Shown in pieces: positions 34,384 through 42,811 of a stretch of 64,000 bases of DNA. The notes under the pieces are model-generated. The model was not told the origin of the DNA. It worked only from the letters and a program-made list of their open reading frames with translations, and searched no databases. The DNA comes from JASLDZ01 sp964242625 (lineage in GTDB: Bacteria > Pseudomonadota > Alphaproteobacteria > Caulobacterales > Caulobacteraceae). The stretch lies in assembly GCA_964242625.1 (NCBI GenBank), contig CAXTAO010000012.1, forward strand, positions 12,618 to 76,617, in the 5' to 3' direction. Positions within the stretch are counted from its first letter, which is position 1, and every line of letters starts with the position of its first letter. The position numbers were made by a program, and so were the translations under genes.

Positions 34384-37227
34384 TCAGCCGCAGGCGCCCA
34401 GGTCGTGGTTGAGGCAGGCGGTGAGCTGGACGAGGAGGGCGCGGATGCGGCGCAGCGGCTCGGTCAGGGCGGCGGCCTCGCGCGCATAACCCAGCGCCTC
34501 GCCCCGCGGCTCCGCCGACTCGCCGAAGTCGAGCGCGCCCGCCTCGGCGGGGAGGTGGTGGGGGAAAACGCGGTCGAGGGTGGCGGCGGCGCCCTCCAGA
34601 TCCATCCGCAGCACCTGCTGGCGCAGGCTCTCGACGTCGAAGTCCGGACGCGGCGCGAAGGGCGGGATGCGCGCGGCGATCAGCGCCGCCTGCTGGATCA
34701 GACCTATGCGCAGCGCATGCACGAGCCGCACGCGCTCCGCGCGCTCCGGCGCGACGGCTGCGGCTGCGGCTGGGAAGCGCGGCTCGGCCCGCAGCCGCCG
34801 CAGCACGCGCGACAGCCGGCCCGTCAACCCCGCGCGCTCGGCGAGGCCCGTCAGGAGGCGCAACCGCGCGTCGTCCGCCGCGTCCGGCGCGCGGCGGTCG
34901 AGCCAGAGACTGGGGTTCACCGTCGCCGCGTAGGCGCGCGCGGCCTGCAGGTCGCCGAGCGCGTGCGCGGTCTCCGCCAGCCCCAGCGCGCGGCGGAAGC
35001 GCGGCGAGCGCTCGCGCAGCCGCGCGAAGCGGCGCGCGTCCTTGGCGGCGGCCGCCCCCACGCCCACCGTGGAATTGGCGAGCTCGCCCAGGCCCTGCAG
35101 CACCGCGTTGTTGGGGATGGCGCGGAGGTCGGAGACGCGCGACGGCGTCGCCACCCGACCGGCCCCGCCGCCCGCGCGGACGTCGGGCCGCGAGCCCGTC
35201 TTGGCGCCCAGCCGCTGGCCGAAGAGACCCAGGAGCGCCGGGTAGTCGCCGTCGGCCGAGAGCGCGCCGAACTGCTGCTCGACGGTGGCGAAGAATTCGG
35301 CGGCGTAGGCGGGAGCGTCGTAGATCGGGTCGGGCCCGTCCGCCTCCGGGTCGCCCAGCTGCGGCGCATAGGCCCATTGCAGCACGCCGCGCACCGTCGC
35401 GCCGGCCAGAGCCGGGGTGAAGAACGGCAGGTAGCCGTCGCCGCCCTGGAAGCTGTCCTCCTCCCGCGTGCGCAGGCCGCGCCGCGCCCAGTCCGCCCGG
35501 TCCCGCGGCGGCGCGACATAGCGCAGCCGGTCCTGCAGGCTCGCCGGGTGGCCGCCGCGCCCCATGCTCTCGCCGTGGGTGTTGAAGAGGATCACCTCCA
35601 GCTCGCCCAGGCCCTCGCGCTCCAGGAGCTCGGCCAGCCGCAGCCGCAGCCGCTCGATTTGGAAGGTGGCGGCGAGCTGGCCGATGAACCGTCCCGAGTC
35701 GGAGAAGCCGAACTGCACCGCGAGCCGACCCCGCGCGCGCAGGTAGTCGCGGAACCGCGGGGAGCGCAGCGCCTCCTCGATCACCGCCTCGCCCCGATGC
35801 AGCGCCTCCTGCGTCTCGAACAGGGGCGAGATCTCGACCAGGTGCTCCACCCCGTACAACCGGGCGAAGTACAGGGCGGCCAGGAGGGTGAAGCCGCTCT
35901 CCGTCTCGGCGATCAGGAAGCGCACGGGCGAGGCGGCGTCCACCGTCTTGGCCATCTGCGCGATGGTGACGAAGAGACGGCGCGCCGAGGCGGGCTCGAC
36001 CAGGAGGTCGCGGAAGGAGACGGGCCGCGGCTCCGCCCCTGCCAGCCGCTCGGCGATGGCGGCGAAATAGGAGCGGCGATTGGCGGGGTCCGCCGGCGAG
36101 GTGTCGAGCCCCACGTCGGCGCGCACCGCGTTGTGCAGCTGGGCCGAGTTCAACCGCACGTGGATGTGCGCCAGCCCCGAACCCTGGGTGACGACGCCCG
36201 CGCGCAGCACCATCAGCTCGACCCGGCGTTCGGGATCGTCCGCCTCCGCCGCGGCGGCGTCCAGCGCCCGCAGAAGCGGCGCGGGGTCGACCAGCGCGTC
36301 CTCCCGCTCGGCGAGGAGGCGGCGCGAGAGCGCGGCGACGGCCTCCGCCGCGGCGGGGCCCTCCAGCCCGGCCAGCGCTCCCGCCGCCTGCGCCTGCGCC
36401 TCGACCAGCCCTTCGGCGCGCGCGAGGAGCGCCACGGCCGCGGTCGCCTCCAACCGCCGCGCCTCCTTCAGCCTCAACCGCAGGGCCTCGGCCTTGAGTT
36501 GCAGCCGTTTGGCGAGGCTCACGTCCCAGGTGACGTCGGTGCGGCCGTCCTGGTCGAAGCCGACCCAGGTCGCGAGCGTCAGGAGCCGCGGCTCGAGCTC
36601 GGTCCAGCGCTCGGGGAAGCGGGCGCGGCCGACCTCCAGCGCGATCCGGCGCGCCTCGTCCAGCGCCCGCGCGGCGTTGCGGACGGCGCGCGTGGACCAG
36701 GCGTGCTCGACCTCCAGCGTCAGCGGGTCGGGGGGCAGGTGCGCGCGCGTGCGCGCCAGGTCGCGCCGCGCCGCGCGGCCCGCGTCATCCAGCGGCGCGC
36801 CGTCCTCCGCCTCACCCGCCGCCAGCTCGGCCAGGGCGAGCGAGAGGTCCGCATCCAGAGCGAAGGTCGGATGGGCGGTGAACACCACGCCCGCGGGCGG
36901 TCGGGAGAGCGTCTCGGCGTAGCTGTCGTACCCGGCGTCGGCCAACCTCTCGAACAGGTCGCGCAGCGCCGCCGCATCGCGCGCCGCGCCGGGATGGTCG
37001 AGGTAGCGCGAGAGGCGCGCCGCGCGGTCGACGAACGCCTCCGCCCTGAGCTCGGCCGTCACCTCGTCGAGCGCTGCCAAGTCGAGTTCGCCACGATCCA
37101 GCCGCTCGGTGAGGCGCAAGGCGGCCAGCAGGTAGGCGTTGGTGAAGGGATCGTCCGCAGCCGCCGCCTGCACCGCCGCGACGTCGGCTCGTACGAGCGC
37201 GAGCGCGCGAGACGCCTCCACGGTCAC
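34384..37227 (-). CDS. divergent phosphoenolpyruvate carboxylase-family protein
   Basis: A 947-residue protein of the PEPC fold: FTAHPT (His119), WVGFDQDGRTDVT (about 221), VEISPLFET (about 464-472) and SMGRGGHP are recognisable. Several residues essential in E. coli PEPC look replaced. The HGRGG segment reads NTHGE, YSDSAKDAG reads FSDSGRFIG (Lys to Arg), the TEIxRR tail after HPT is lost, and the C-terminal NTG is replaced by a tail ending DLGACG. So it may be a PEPC variant with altered chemistry or control, or not a PEPC at all. Start is GTG at 37227. Confidence 0.75.
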   Translation of the reverse strand: MTVEASRALALVRADVAAVQAAAADDPFTNAYLLAALRLTERLDRGELDLAALDEVTAELRAEAFVDRAARLSRYLDHPGAARDAAALRDLFERLADAGYDSYAETLSRPPAGVVFTAHPTFALDADLSLALAELAAGEAEDGAPLDDAGRAARRDLARTRAHLPPDPLTLEVEHAWSTRAVRNAARALDEARRIALEVGRARFPERWTELEPRLLTLATWVGFDQDGRTDVTWDVSLAKRLQLKAEALRLRLKEARRLEATAAVALLARAEGLVEAQAQAAGALAGLEGPAAAEAVAALSRRLLAEREDALVDPAPLLRALDAAAAEADDPERRVELMVLRAGVVTQGSGLAHIHVRLNSAQLHNAVRADVGLDTSPADPANRRSYFAAIAERLAGAEPRPVSFRDLLVEPASARRLFVTIAQMAKTVDAASPVRFLIAETESGFTLLAALYFARLYGVEHLVEISPLFETQEALHRGEAVIEEALRSPRFRDYLRARGRLAVQFGFSDSGRFIGQLAATFQIERLRLRLAELLEREGLGELEVILFNTHGESMGRGGHPASLQDRLRYVAPPRDRADWARRGLRTREEDSFQGGDGYLPFFTPALAGATVRGVLQWAYAPQLGDPEADGPDPIYDAPAYAAEFFATVEQQFGALSADGDYPALLGLFGQRLGAKTGSRPDVRAGGGAGRVATPSRVSDLRAIPNNAVLQGLGELANSTVGVGAAAAKDARRFARLRERSPRFRRALGLAETAHALGDLQAARAYAATVNPSLWLDRRAPDAADDARLRLLTGLAERAGLTGRLSRVLRRLRAEPRFPAAAAAVAPERAERVRLVHALRIGLIQQAALIAARIPPFAPRPDFDVESLRQQVLRMDLEGAAATLDRVFPHHLPAEAGALDFGESAEPRGEALGYAREAAALTEPLRRIRALLVQLTACLNHDLGACG

Positions 37228-37249
37228 CGACGGGCGGAGGCGAACGCGA

Positions 37250-37360
37250 TCAGGCGGCGCTGTAGAGCCGCATCAGCAACTGGCGGCGTCGCCGGTTGCG
37301 CGCGCTCATGCGCAGGTTTCGCCAGGTCCAGGCCGCCGTCCGCTTCACCCACCGCGTCAT
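37250..37360 (-). CDS. candidate 36-residue highly basic micro-protein
   Basis: An ATG at 37360 opens 36 codons ending in TGA at 37250-37252, preceded by GGGGGA at a good Shine-Dalgarno distance. The product starts MTRWVKRTAAWTWRNLRM and continues with a run of five basic residues before a Leu/Met/Tyr-rich end; it has eleven Arg/Lys and no acidic residue. This composition resembles DUF1127-like mini-proteins but is not a clear match. It lies between gmd and the PEPC-family gene, whose start is 22 bases downstream, so it may also act as a leader peptide for that gene. Confidence 0.4.
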   Translation of the reverse strand: MTRWVKRTAAWTWRNLRMSARNRRRRQLLMRLYSAA

Positions 37361-37390
37361 GGCGTCGTCCCCCATGCTTGATCGAGCCGG

Positions 37391-38524
37391 CTAACGAATT
37401 GATGCAGGATAACGCTCCCGCCCGGCTTCGAACAAGTCGCGGCGACGCGGCGCAGGCGCGATCTCGCACGATTCTCCCGCCATTTCGCGCCGGAGAGCGG
37501 CGACGTCGGCGTCCACCATCTCCGCCACGAGCTCGGCGAAGCCGACGGTCGGCCGCCAGCCCAGCACCCGTCGCGCCTTGGCGGCGTCGCCGCGGAGTTC
37601 GGCCACCTCGGTCGGTCGGCGGCAGCGGGGGTCGATGCGCACGAGCACCCGACCGGTCCGCGCATCCACGCCGACCTCGTCGAGGTCGGCGCCGCGCCAG
37701 CCCAGCCTGACGCCGACGTGGGCGAAACTCGCCTCCACCCAGTCGCGCACGCTGCGGCTCTCGCCGGTGGCCAGCACGTAGTCGTCCGGCATGTCCTGCT
37801 GCAGCATCAGCCACATGCCGCGGACGTAGTCGCGGGCGTGGCCCCAGTCGCGCCGGGCGTCCAGCCGGCCGAGGTTCAGGGCCTCCTGCCGGCCCGCGGC
37901 GATCGCGGCGGCGGCGCGGGTGATCTTGCGCGTGACGAAGGCCTCCCCGCGCCGGGGGCTCTCGTGGTTGAACAGCACGCCGTTGGATGCGTGTAGGCCG
38001 TAGGCTTGGCGGTAGGTCGCCACCATCCAGAAAGCGTGCAGCTTGGCGGCGGCGTAGGGACTGCGCGGCCGCATGGGCGTGCGCTCGTTCTGCGGCGCGG
38101 GGGCGTCGCCGAAGAGTTCGCTGGTCGACGCCTGATAGATCCGTGCCGTGCGCCCAAGCTCCAGGAGCCGCACGCCCTCCAGGAGCCTCACCGGACCCAA
38201 CGCGTCGACATCGGCCGTCTGCTCGGGCGCGTCGAAGCTCACTTGCACATGGCTCTGCGCGCCGAGGTTGTAGATCTCGTCGGGACGGCACGCCGCCAGC
38301 ACGCGCATGAGCGATGTCGCGTCGGTGAGGTCGCCGTGGTACAGCACGAGCCGCGCCTCCACGGCCTGCCGCGGCGCACGGTGCAGGTGGTCGATCCGCG
38401 CCGTGTTGACGGTCGACGCAGGCCGCACAAGACCGTGCACTACATAGCCCTTGGCCAGGAGAAGCTCGGCCAAGTAGGCCCCGTCCTGCCCCGTAACGCC
38501 GGTAATCAGGGCCGTGCGGGCCAT
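37391..38524 (-). CDS. gmd: GDP-mannose 4,6-dehydratase
   Basis: A 377-residue SDR-family enzyme converting GDP-mannose to GDP-4-keto-6-deoxymannose. The Rossmann start ALITGVTGQDGAYLAELLLAKGY, NLGAQSHVQVSF, ASTSELFGDA, the SPYAAAKLHAFWM catalytic Tyr/Lys block and GVLFNHESPRRGEAFVTRKI are diagnostic. It lies nine bases downstream of fcl on the same strand; together they make GDP-L-fucose or feed GDP-deoxyhexoses such as perosamine into surface glycans. Confidence 0.96.
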   Translation of the reverse strand: MARTALITGVTGQDGAYLAELLLAKGYVVHGLVRPASTVNTARIDHLHRAPRQAVEARLVLYHGDLTDATSLMRVLAACRPDEIYNLGAQSHVQVSFDAPEQTADVDALGPVRLLEGVRLLELGRTARIYQASTSELFGDAPAPQNERTPMRPRSPYAAAKLHAFWMVATYRQAYGLHASNGVLFNHESPRRGEAFVTRKITRAAAAIAAGRQEALNLGRLDARRDWGHARDYVRGMWLMLQQDMPDDYVLATGESRSVRDWVEASFAHVGVRLGWRGADLDEVGVDARTGRVLVRIDPRCRRPTEVAELRGDAAKARRVLGWRPTVGFAELVAEMVDADVAALRREMAGESCEIAPAPRRRDLFEAGRERYPASIR

Positions 38525-38533
38525 GCAAGCGCC

Positions 38534-39472
38534 TCAGGGCGGGCCGCGGCTCCTGCGCGACTCGACATACCAACCGTAGGTTGATCTCAGTCCGGCCTCA
38601 AGCGGGATGCGCGCGCGCCAGCCCAGGGCGTCCATGCGCCGGAGGTCCAGCCGCTTGCGGGGCGCGCCATCGGGGCGCGAGGGGTCGAACACGAGGCGCC
38701 CGTCGTAGCCCGCCACCCGCGCCACCATGCGGGCCAACTCGGCGATCGTGACCTCCTCGCCCGAGCCGACGTTGACGGGCGCCTCGTCGGAGTAGGCCTG
38801 GAGGAGATGGACGCAAGCGTCCGCCAGATCGTCGACGTGCAGGAACTCGCGCCGGGGCGCGCCCGTGCCCCAGACCTCCAGGGCCTCGGCTCCCGCCCGG
38901 CGCGCCTCGTGCACCTTGCGGACGAGCGCGGGCAGCACGTGCGCCGTCGCGAGGTCGAAATTGTCGCCCGGGCCGTAAAGGTTGGTGGGCATGGCGCTGA
39001 CCACGTCGAGCCCATGCTGTCGCCGATAGGCCTGACCGAGCTGCAGCGCCGCGATCTTGGCGACGGCGTAGGCCGCGTTGGAGGGCTCGAGCGGGCCGGA
39101 AAGGAGGGCGGACTCGGGCGTGGGCTGGGCGGCGTCGCGCGGATAGATGCACGACGAGCCGAGGAGCAGGGTCTTCTCCACCCCGAACCGTCGCGCCGCC
39201 TCCACCGCGTGCGCCGCGATCAGGAGGTTGTCGCGCAGGAAGTCTGCGGGCGCGAGGAGGTTGGCGGCTATGCCGCCCACGCGCGCCGCCGCCACGATCA
39301 TCACCTGTGGGCGGTGCACGGCCATCCAGGCGTCGAGCGCCGCGGCGTCGCGCAGGTCCAGCTCCGCGCGGGGGGCGGTGACGACCTCGCACAGCTCCCG
39401 CCCGAGCCGCCGGACGACCGCCGAGCCGACGAGGCCGCCGTGCCCCGCGACCCAAACGCGTTTGCCCCGCAA
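38534..39472 (-). CDS. fcl: GDP-L-fucose synthase
   Basis: An SDR-family epimerase/reductase producing GDP-L-fucose from the Gmd product. Markers are RVWVAGHGGLVGSAVVRRL, VMIVAAARVGGI, LGSSCIYP, the AYAVAKIAALQL Tyr/Lys pair, and MPTNLYGPGDNFD. I set the start at the TTG at 39472, giving 312 residues and an N-terminus equal in length to E. coli Fcl. An ATG at 39520 would add 16 residues encoded by the terminator hairpin of the upstream cold-shock gene, which is unlikely to be translated in full. No clear Shine-Dalgarno marks either start. Confidence 0.9.
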   Translation of the reverse strand: MRGKRVWVAGHGGLVGSAVVRRLGRELCEVVTAPRAELDLRDAAALDAWMAVHRPQVMIVAAARVGGIAANLLAPADFLRDNLLIAAHAVEAARRFGVEKTLLLGSSCIYPRDAAQPTPESALLSGPLEPSNAAYAVAKIAALQLGQAYRRQHGLDVVSAMPTNLYGPGDNFDLATAHVLPALVRKVHEARRAGAEALEVWGTGAPRREFLHVDDLADACVHLLQAYSDEAPVNVGSGEEVTIAELARMVARVAGYDGRLVFDPSRPDGAPRKRLDLRRMDALGWRARIPLEAGLRSTYGWYVESRRSRGPP

Positions 39473-39507
39473 CGAAAACGCCGGCGAGCAGAGGCTCGCC
39501 GGCGTTT
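39472..39507 (-). terminator. intrinsic terminator of the cold-shock gene
   Basis: A perfect 14-bp inverted repeat, AAACGCCGGCGAGC / GCTCGCCGGCGTTT, with the four-base loop AGAG at 39490-39493. On the minus strand it is followed by TTTTCG, giving a rho-independent terminator about 60-90 bases past the stop of the double cold-shock gene. It overlaps the first codons of the longest possible fcl frame, so fcl is either started downstream or transcribed by read-through. Confidence 0.75.
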
Positions 39508-39567
39508 CGGATGCGGTCATGTCGACGCCATCGGAGCGGGCCGCACGCGGCGCCGCTCCTCAGGGCC

Positions 39568-40176
39568 TTAGATGACCTGGATGTTCTCGGCCGAGACCTT
39601 GCCGGTCTTGCGGTCGGGAGCCGCGACGAAGCTGACCCGCTGGCCTTCGTTCAGGCCGCGCAGACCGGCGCGCTCCACCGCCGAGATGTGCACGAAAATG
39701 TCGGCCCCGCCCTCGTCGGGCTGGATAAATCCGAAGCCCTTGGTGGAGTTGAACCACTTGACCACGCCCTGGCCGGGGTCGCCCGATACGGGCCCGCGGT
39801 CCTGGAAGCCGCCGCCGCCGCCGCGGGGGGCGCCGCCGCCCCCGCCGTAGCCGCCGCCGCCGCCGCCACCGCCGTAACCACCGCCGCCGCCGCCGCCGTA
39901 GCCGCCGCCCGCTCCAGCGCCGCCGAAGCGCTCACGCGGGGCGCGCGGAGCCGAGGGGGCGCCGCCGCCCTGGCTCACGAGGTTGTCGGCCGAAGCCTTG
40001 CCCGTGCGGCGGTCCGTCACGATCTCATAATTGACCTTCTCGCCCTCGTTCAGGGCCTGCAGGCCCGCCCGCTCAAGCGCGCTCACGTGCACGAACACGT
40101 CGCCGCCGCCATCCTCGGGCTCGATGAAGCCGAAGCCCTTCGCCGAGTTGAACCACTTAACCGTACCGCTCGCCAT
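39568..40176 (-). CDS. double-domain cold-shock protein
   Basis: A 202-residue protein with two cold-shock domains. CSD1 (about 3-68) contains GTVKWFNSAKGFGFIEP and VFVHVSALE; CSD2 (about 138-201) contains GVVKWFNSTKGFGFIQP and IFVHISAVE. Both keep the RNP1 and RNP2 nucleic-acid-binding motifs. They are joined by a flexible linker of about 60 residues consisting mainly of glycine tracts separated by Tyr (GGGGYGGGG) plus Arg. Two-CSD proteins of this kind are typical of Caulobacterales and relatives (CspC/CspD of Caulobacter). A strong terminator follows. Confidence 0.93.
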   Translation of the reverse strand: MASGTVKWFNSAKGFGFIEPEDGGGDVFVHVSALERAGLQALNEGEKVNYEIVTDRRTGKASADNLVSQGGGAPSAPRAPRERFGGAGAGGGYGGGGGGGYGGGGGGGGYGGGGGAPRGGGGGFQDRGPVSGDPGQGVVKWFNSTKGFGFIQPDEGGADIFVHISAVERAGLRGLNEGQRVSFVAAPDRKTGKVSAENIQVI

Positions 40177-40393
40177 CTAGCGTATCCTGATCTCGCCGCG
40201 CGCCCCAGTCGCGGGGAGTGCGGCGGGCGTTGTCCTATACTCGCGCGCCAGGATCAACGGTCCCCGCCTGCGATTCGCACGCTTGCAGCGCGATTCGCAC
40301 GTTCCCGACGCGTCACGGCCCGCGTTGGCGGCGTTGTTCGGCCTGCGCTCCGCGTCGGTGGTAAAGGCCGGGCGACGGCGGGGCAAGCGCGGG

Positions 40394-42811
40394 ATGGCCA
40401 TGCGAAGAGCGGCGGCGGCTTTGGCGACGGCGTGGGTCCTGGCCACGGCGCAGGGGGCGAGCGCGGCCGCGACATCCGTCGACGACCTGCGCGCCGACGC
40501 CCGGCGGATCGAGGCGCAGGCCGCGGTCGTAAAAAAGGGAGCCGACATCGACGCCTTGCGCGTGCAGGCGCTGGCCGTCCAGGCCGACGGGGACGCCCTG
40601 GCCGAGCGGTCGGGGGCGGAGGCCGCCGCCGCCGCCGGCCGGCTGGCCCAGCTCGGCGCCGCCGAGCGGAGCGACCCCCCCGCGCTTCCCGCCGAGCGCC
40701 GCCGGCTCGTCGCGGCCCAGAAGGCGGCGACCGCGCGACAGAAGGAGGCCCGGCTCGCCGCCGCTCAGGCGGGCGACACGGCGGACGCCCTGGCCGACCG
40801 CCGGCGCGACGCCTTCAACGCCCGGCTGTTCCAGCGCGGCGCCTCGCCCCTCTCGCCCGACTTCTGGGTCGACGTGGAGGCGAACCTGCCGCGCGACCTC
40901 GCCCGGCTGCGCGGTCTGGCGCTGCAGGCGACGACCACGGCCCGGCGCGCGGCCGAGCCCCGCGCGCTCCTGATCCTCGCCGGCGCGCTCGTCGCGGCCG
41001 CGCTGCTCGCCGGCCCGCTGCGGCTCGCCGTCCGGGCTCTGGGGCGTCGACGCGCGCGCGAGGAGGCCCCCAGCGCCGACCTGCGGCGCTCGGCCGTCGC
41101 GGTCTCGGCGGTGGTGATCGACACGGCGGGCGCTGGCCTGGCGGCGCTGACGCTCCGCGCGGGCGCCGCCTGGGCCGACGTCCTGTCGCCCGCCGCGGGC
41201 CGGCTGCTGGACGGGCTGGTGATCGCGGTCTGGTGGGCGGCCTTCACCGCCGCTCTGGGCCGCACCCTGCTCTCGGCCGACCGGCCGGGCTGGCGCATGC
41301 TGCCCGTGTCGGACCGGGCGGCGGCCCGCACGCGGCCGTATCCCTGGGCGCTGGCGCTCCTGACCGCCGCGGGCTTCATGCTCGAGCAGCTCAACCGCGT
41401 GGCGGGCGCGAGCCTCCCCGCCACCGTCGCCGCCGACAGCGCGCTCGCGCTGGTGTACGCCGCCGCGAGCGGCGCCTGCCTCGTGGCGCTCGGTCGCGGG
41501 CGCACCCCGCCGGAAGACGAGGCGGACGCCCGCGCCGCCGCGCGATCCTCGGCCTGGAGCCTCGTGGCGCTGGCGGTGAGCCTGGCGTGCGCGACGGCGG
41601 TGGCGGCGGTCTTCGGCGGCTGGTCGGCCTTCGCCTATTTCGTCATGCGCCAGGTGTTCTGGATCGCCGTCCTGTGCGGGGCGGCCTTCCTCCTGCTGCG
41701 GCTGGCCGACGACCTGTGCCAGGCGCTGTTCCGGCCGCGGGGGCGGTTCGGCCGCGCGCTGACCCAGGTGTTCGGCCTGCGGCTCGCCACCCTGGACCAG
41801 CTGGCGGTGCTCAGCTCCGCCGCGCTCCGTGTGGCTGTCGGACTTCTCGTGCTGTCCCTGATCCTGGCCCCCTTCGGGCAGGGCGGGGCGGCGCTCCTCG
41901 GGCGGTTCGCGGGGCTGGGGCGCGGCTTCCGGATCGGCTCGGTGCTCATCTCGCCCGCGGCGCTGTTCGGCGGTGTGGCGGCCCTAATGATCGGGGTGAG
42001 CGCGGTGCGCGCCTTCCAGCGCTGGCTCGACACCCGCTACCTCCCCGTGACCGGCTGGGACGCGGGCGTCGCCAACTCGATCTCGACGGCGGTGGGCTAC
42101 CTCGGCACGGCGGCGGCGGTGTTGTGGGCGCTGGCGTCGGCGGGGCTGGGGCTGGAGCGCATCGCGCTGATCGCGTCGGCGCTGTCGGTCGGCATAGGCT
42201 TCGGCCTGCAGCAGGTGGTGCAGAACTTCGTCTCCGGCCTGATCCTCCTGGTGGAGCGGCCGGTGAAGGTTGGCGACTGGGTGAGCGTGGGCGGGGTGGA
42301 GGGCGACGTGCGCACCATCCGGGTGCGCGCCACCGAGATCCAGACCTTCGACCGCTCCACCCTCCTCGTGCCCAACTCCGAGCTCGTCACCAAGACGCTG
42401 CAGAACAAGACGCTGCACGGCCCGCTCGGCCGCATGACCATCGACCTCGCCATCGCCAGCCCCGACGACGCCGACCGCGCGCGCGACGCGATCAAGGCGG
42501 CCTGCGCGGCGACCGAGGGCGTCCTGGCCGACCCGGAGCCCAAAGTCTTCATCGACGCGGTCACGCAAGGCTCGGTCGCGCTGCGCTGCTTCTGCTACGC
42601 CGCCGGCCCGCGCGACGCCTACGCTGTGCGGAGCGCGATCTACTTCGACCTCCTGCGCCGGCTGCGCGACGCGCGGATCGGCCTGGCGGGCGCCCAGCAG
42701 ACGCTCGTGCTGGAGCCCGGGCCGGGCCTCGACCGCCTGTTCTCCCCGCCCCCGCGCGCGGAGAAGCCTGAAGCAAGCGGGCCTAGCGCGGAGGGCCGCC
42801 CCCCGGCGTGA
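40394..42811 (+). CDS. large MscS-family mechanosensitive channel (DUF3772-type)
   Basis: An 805-residue protein with a signal peptide (start MAMRRAAAALATAW, cut near SAA) and a periplasmic coiled-coil-like domain rich in Ala/Arg/Asp (about 25-200). About nine to ten transmembrane helices follow, and then the MscS core: ALSVGIGFGLQQVVQNFVSGLILLVERPVKVGDWVSVGGVEGDV is the TM3-to-beta-domain signature. It would release osmolytes on membrane tension. The ATG at 40394 starts the signal peptide; an open reading from 40283 adds an unconserved extension. Its end overlaps the convergent tolC-like gene by 29 bases. Confidence 0.88.
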   Translation: MAMRRAAAALATAWVLATAQGASAAATSVDDLRADARRIEAQAAVVKKGADIDALRVQALAVQADGDALAERSGAEAAAAAGRLAQLGAAERSDPPALPAERRRLVAAQKAATARQKEARLAAAQAGDTADALADRRRDAFNARLFQRGASPLSPDFWVDVEANLPRDLARLRGLALQATTTARRAAEPRALLILAGALVAAALLAGPLRLAVRALGRRRAREEAPSADLRRSAVAVSAVVIDTAGAGLAALTLRAGAAWADVLSPAAGRLLDGLVIAVWWAAFTAALGRTLLSADRPGWRMLPVSDRAAARTRPYPWALALLTAAGFMLEQLNRVAGASLPATVAADSALALVYAAASGACLVALGRGRTPPEDEADARAAARSSAWSLVALAVSLACATAVAAVFGGWSAFAYFVMRQVFWIAVLCGAAFLLLRLADDLCQALFRPRGRFGRALTQVFGLRLATLDQLAVLSSAALRVAVGLLVLSLILAPFGQGGAALLGRFAGLGRGFRIGSVLISPAALFGGVAALMIGVSAVRAFQRWLDTRYLPVTGWDAGVANSISTAVGYLGTAAAVLWALASAGLGLERIALIASALSVGIGFGLQQVVQNFVSGLILLVERPVKVGDWVSVGGVEGDVRTIRVRATEIQTFDRSTLLVPNSELVTKTLQNKTLHGPLGRMTIDLAIASPDDADRARDAIKAACAATEGVLADPEPKVFIDAVTQGSVALRCFCYAAGPRDAYAVRSAIYFDLLRRLRDARIGLAGAQQTLVLEPGPGLDRLFSPPPRAEKPEASGPSAEGRPPA

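Noticed and set aside
34039..37710. A continuous plus-strand frame of over 1200 codons
   Set aside because: It is antisense to the PEPC-family gene, composed of Arg/Ala/Gly/His-rich low-complexity sequence without domains, the usual artefact of high-GC coding DNA.
39840..39910. Short tandem repeats resembling a repeat array
   Set aside because: They encode the Gly-Tyr linker of the double cold-shock protein and have codon periodicity; no spacers, so not CRISPR.
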